Below are positions 63,766 to 64,000 of a DNA stretch of 64,000 nt, piece by piece (within the stretch, counting starts at the first letter, position 1; each line of letters opens with the position of its first letter). The notes below the pieces were generated by a model. It was not told the origin of the DNA. It saw only the letters and a program-made list of their open reading frames with translations, and did not search any database. Source of the DNA: Lithodes maja (lineage: Eukaryota; Arthropoda; Malacostraca; Decapoda; Lithodidae); assembly GCA_037953745.1 (NCBI GenBank), contig JBAKBP010003111.1, positions 62,001 through 126,000 on the forward strand. The letters are read 5' to 3'. The translations under genes were made by a program, and so were the position numbers.

Positions 63766-64000
63766 TCTTACAGTTTCTTACAGTAGATCCTCTGGAAAAA
63801 GGCAAACTAGGCCTGTGTATCCAGCTCAGTACCAGTACTTGCACCGCTGCGGTCGTTCACGGTGTTGGCGGCGGCGGTATCAGACGCACAATATTTACTA
63901 TTCTGTATTTTTGTTTTATAATCAAACTTCAAATCTTGTCTTCCCCATGCTTTATCAAGATTACTTTCAAACTCCCTTAGATTCGGAATCGACTACATAC
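63766..64000 (-). mobile_element. LINE-4 3' end copy at window edge, tandem to the previous
   Basis: Starts with the same TTCTTACAGTTTCTTACAGT end and runs off the window. Two head-to-tail 3' ends suggest insertion of one copy at the tail of another. Confidence 0.85.

Overview
The window looks like a eukaryotic, repeat-rich arthropod genome, most plausibly a decapod crustacean. Reasons: TTAGG-type arrays, spliceosomal introns, several clades of APE-type non-LTR retrotransposons, piggyBac, Tigger/pogo and hAT-like DNA transposons, a DIRS-like fragment, and many AC/GAT microsatellites. Species assignment is inference. I see no bacterial, plasmid or CRISPR feature.

Only one host gene is well supported: the three last coding exons (25.9-29.2 kb, + strand) of an RRM-RGG-SR RNA-binding protein resembling arthropod Rsf1/SR-type splicing regulators. 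It has matching GT/AG splice sites and phase, and a possible retained-intron isoform. Its 5' exons are not seen.

The rest is a layered transposon landscape. 0.4-4.5 kb: CR1-type LINE with an SGNH-esterase ORF1. 4.6-6.7 kb: TTAGG-like array split by a LINE and by a SINE sharing that LINE's 3' end. 6.7-9.6 kb: minisatellite, a TTAA element and a Tigger-like element. 10.2-16.1 kb: piggyBac element carrying two oppositely oriented CR1 copies. 16-24 kb: RTE-like and jockey-like LINE remnants interrupted by TTAA elements, including a 2-kb piggyBac derivative with an intact 351-codon ORF that lacks the catalytic core. 31.9-37.3 kb: hAT-like element filled with nested insertions. 42.8-50.4 kb: low-confidence gag/DIRS-like host sequence cut into pieces by TTAA, Tigger, SINE and LINE insertions. 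51.8-62.0 kb: a nest with a small TIR element outside, a Tigger element within it, and inside that long inverted arms plus three related LINE copies, one nearly intact. 62.1-64 kb: DIRS-like RT remnant and repeated LINE 3' ends.

The unifying theme is TTAA. About twenty insertions of many sequence-unrelated families share TTAA target duplications and CCC-starting ends. One roughly 480-bp family (about nine copies) belongs to the resident piggyBac, whose subterminal palindromes differ between subfamilies yet keep their symmetry. Several TTAA insertions can be removed conceptually to restore a host LINE reading frame, which fixes their boundaries exactly.
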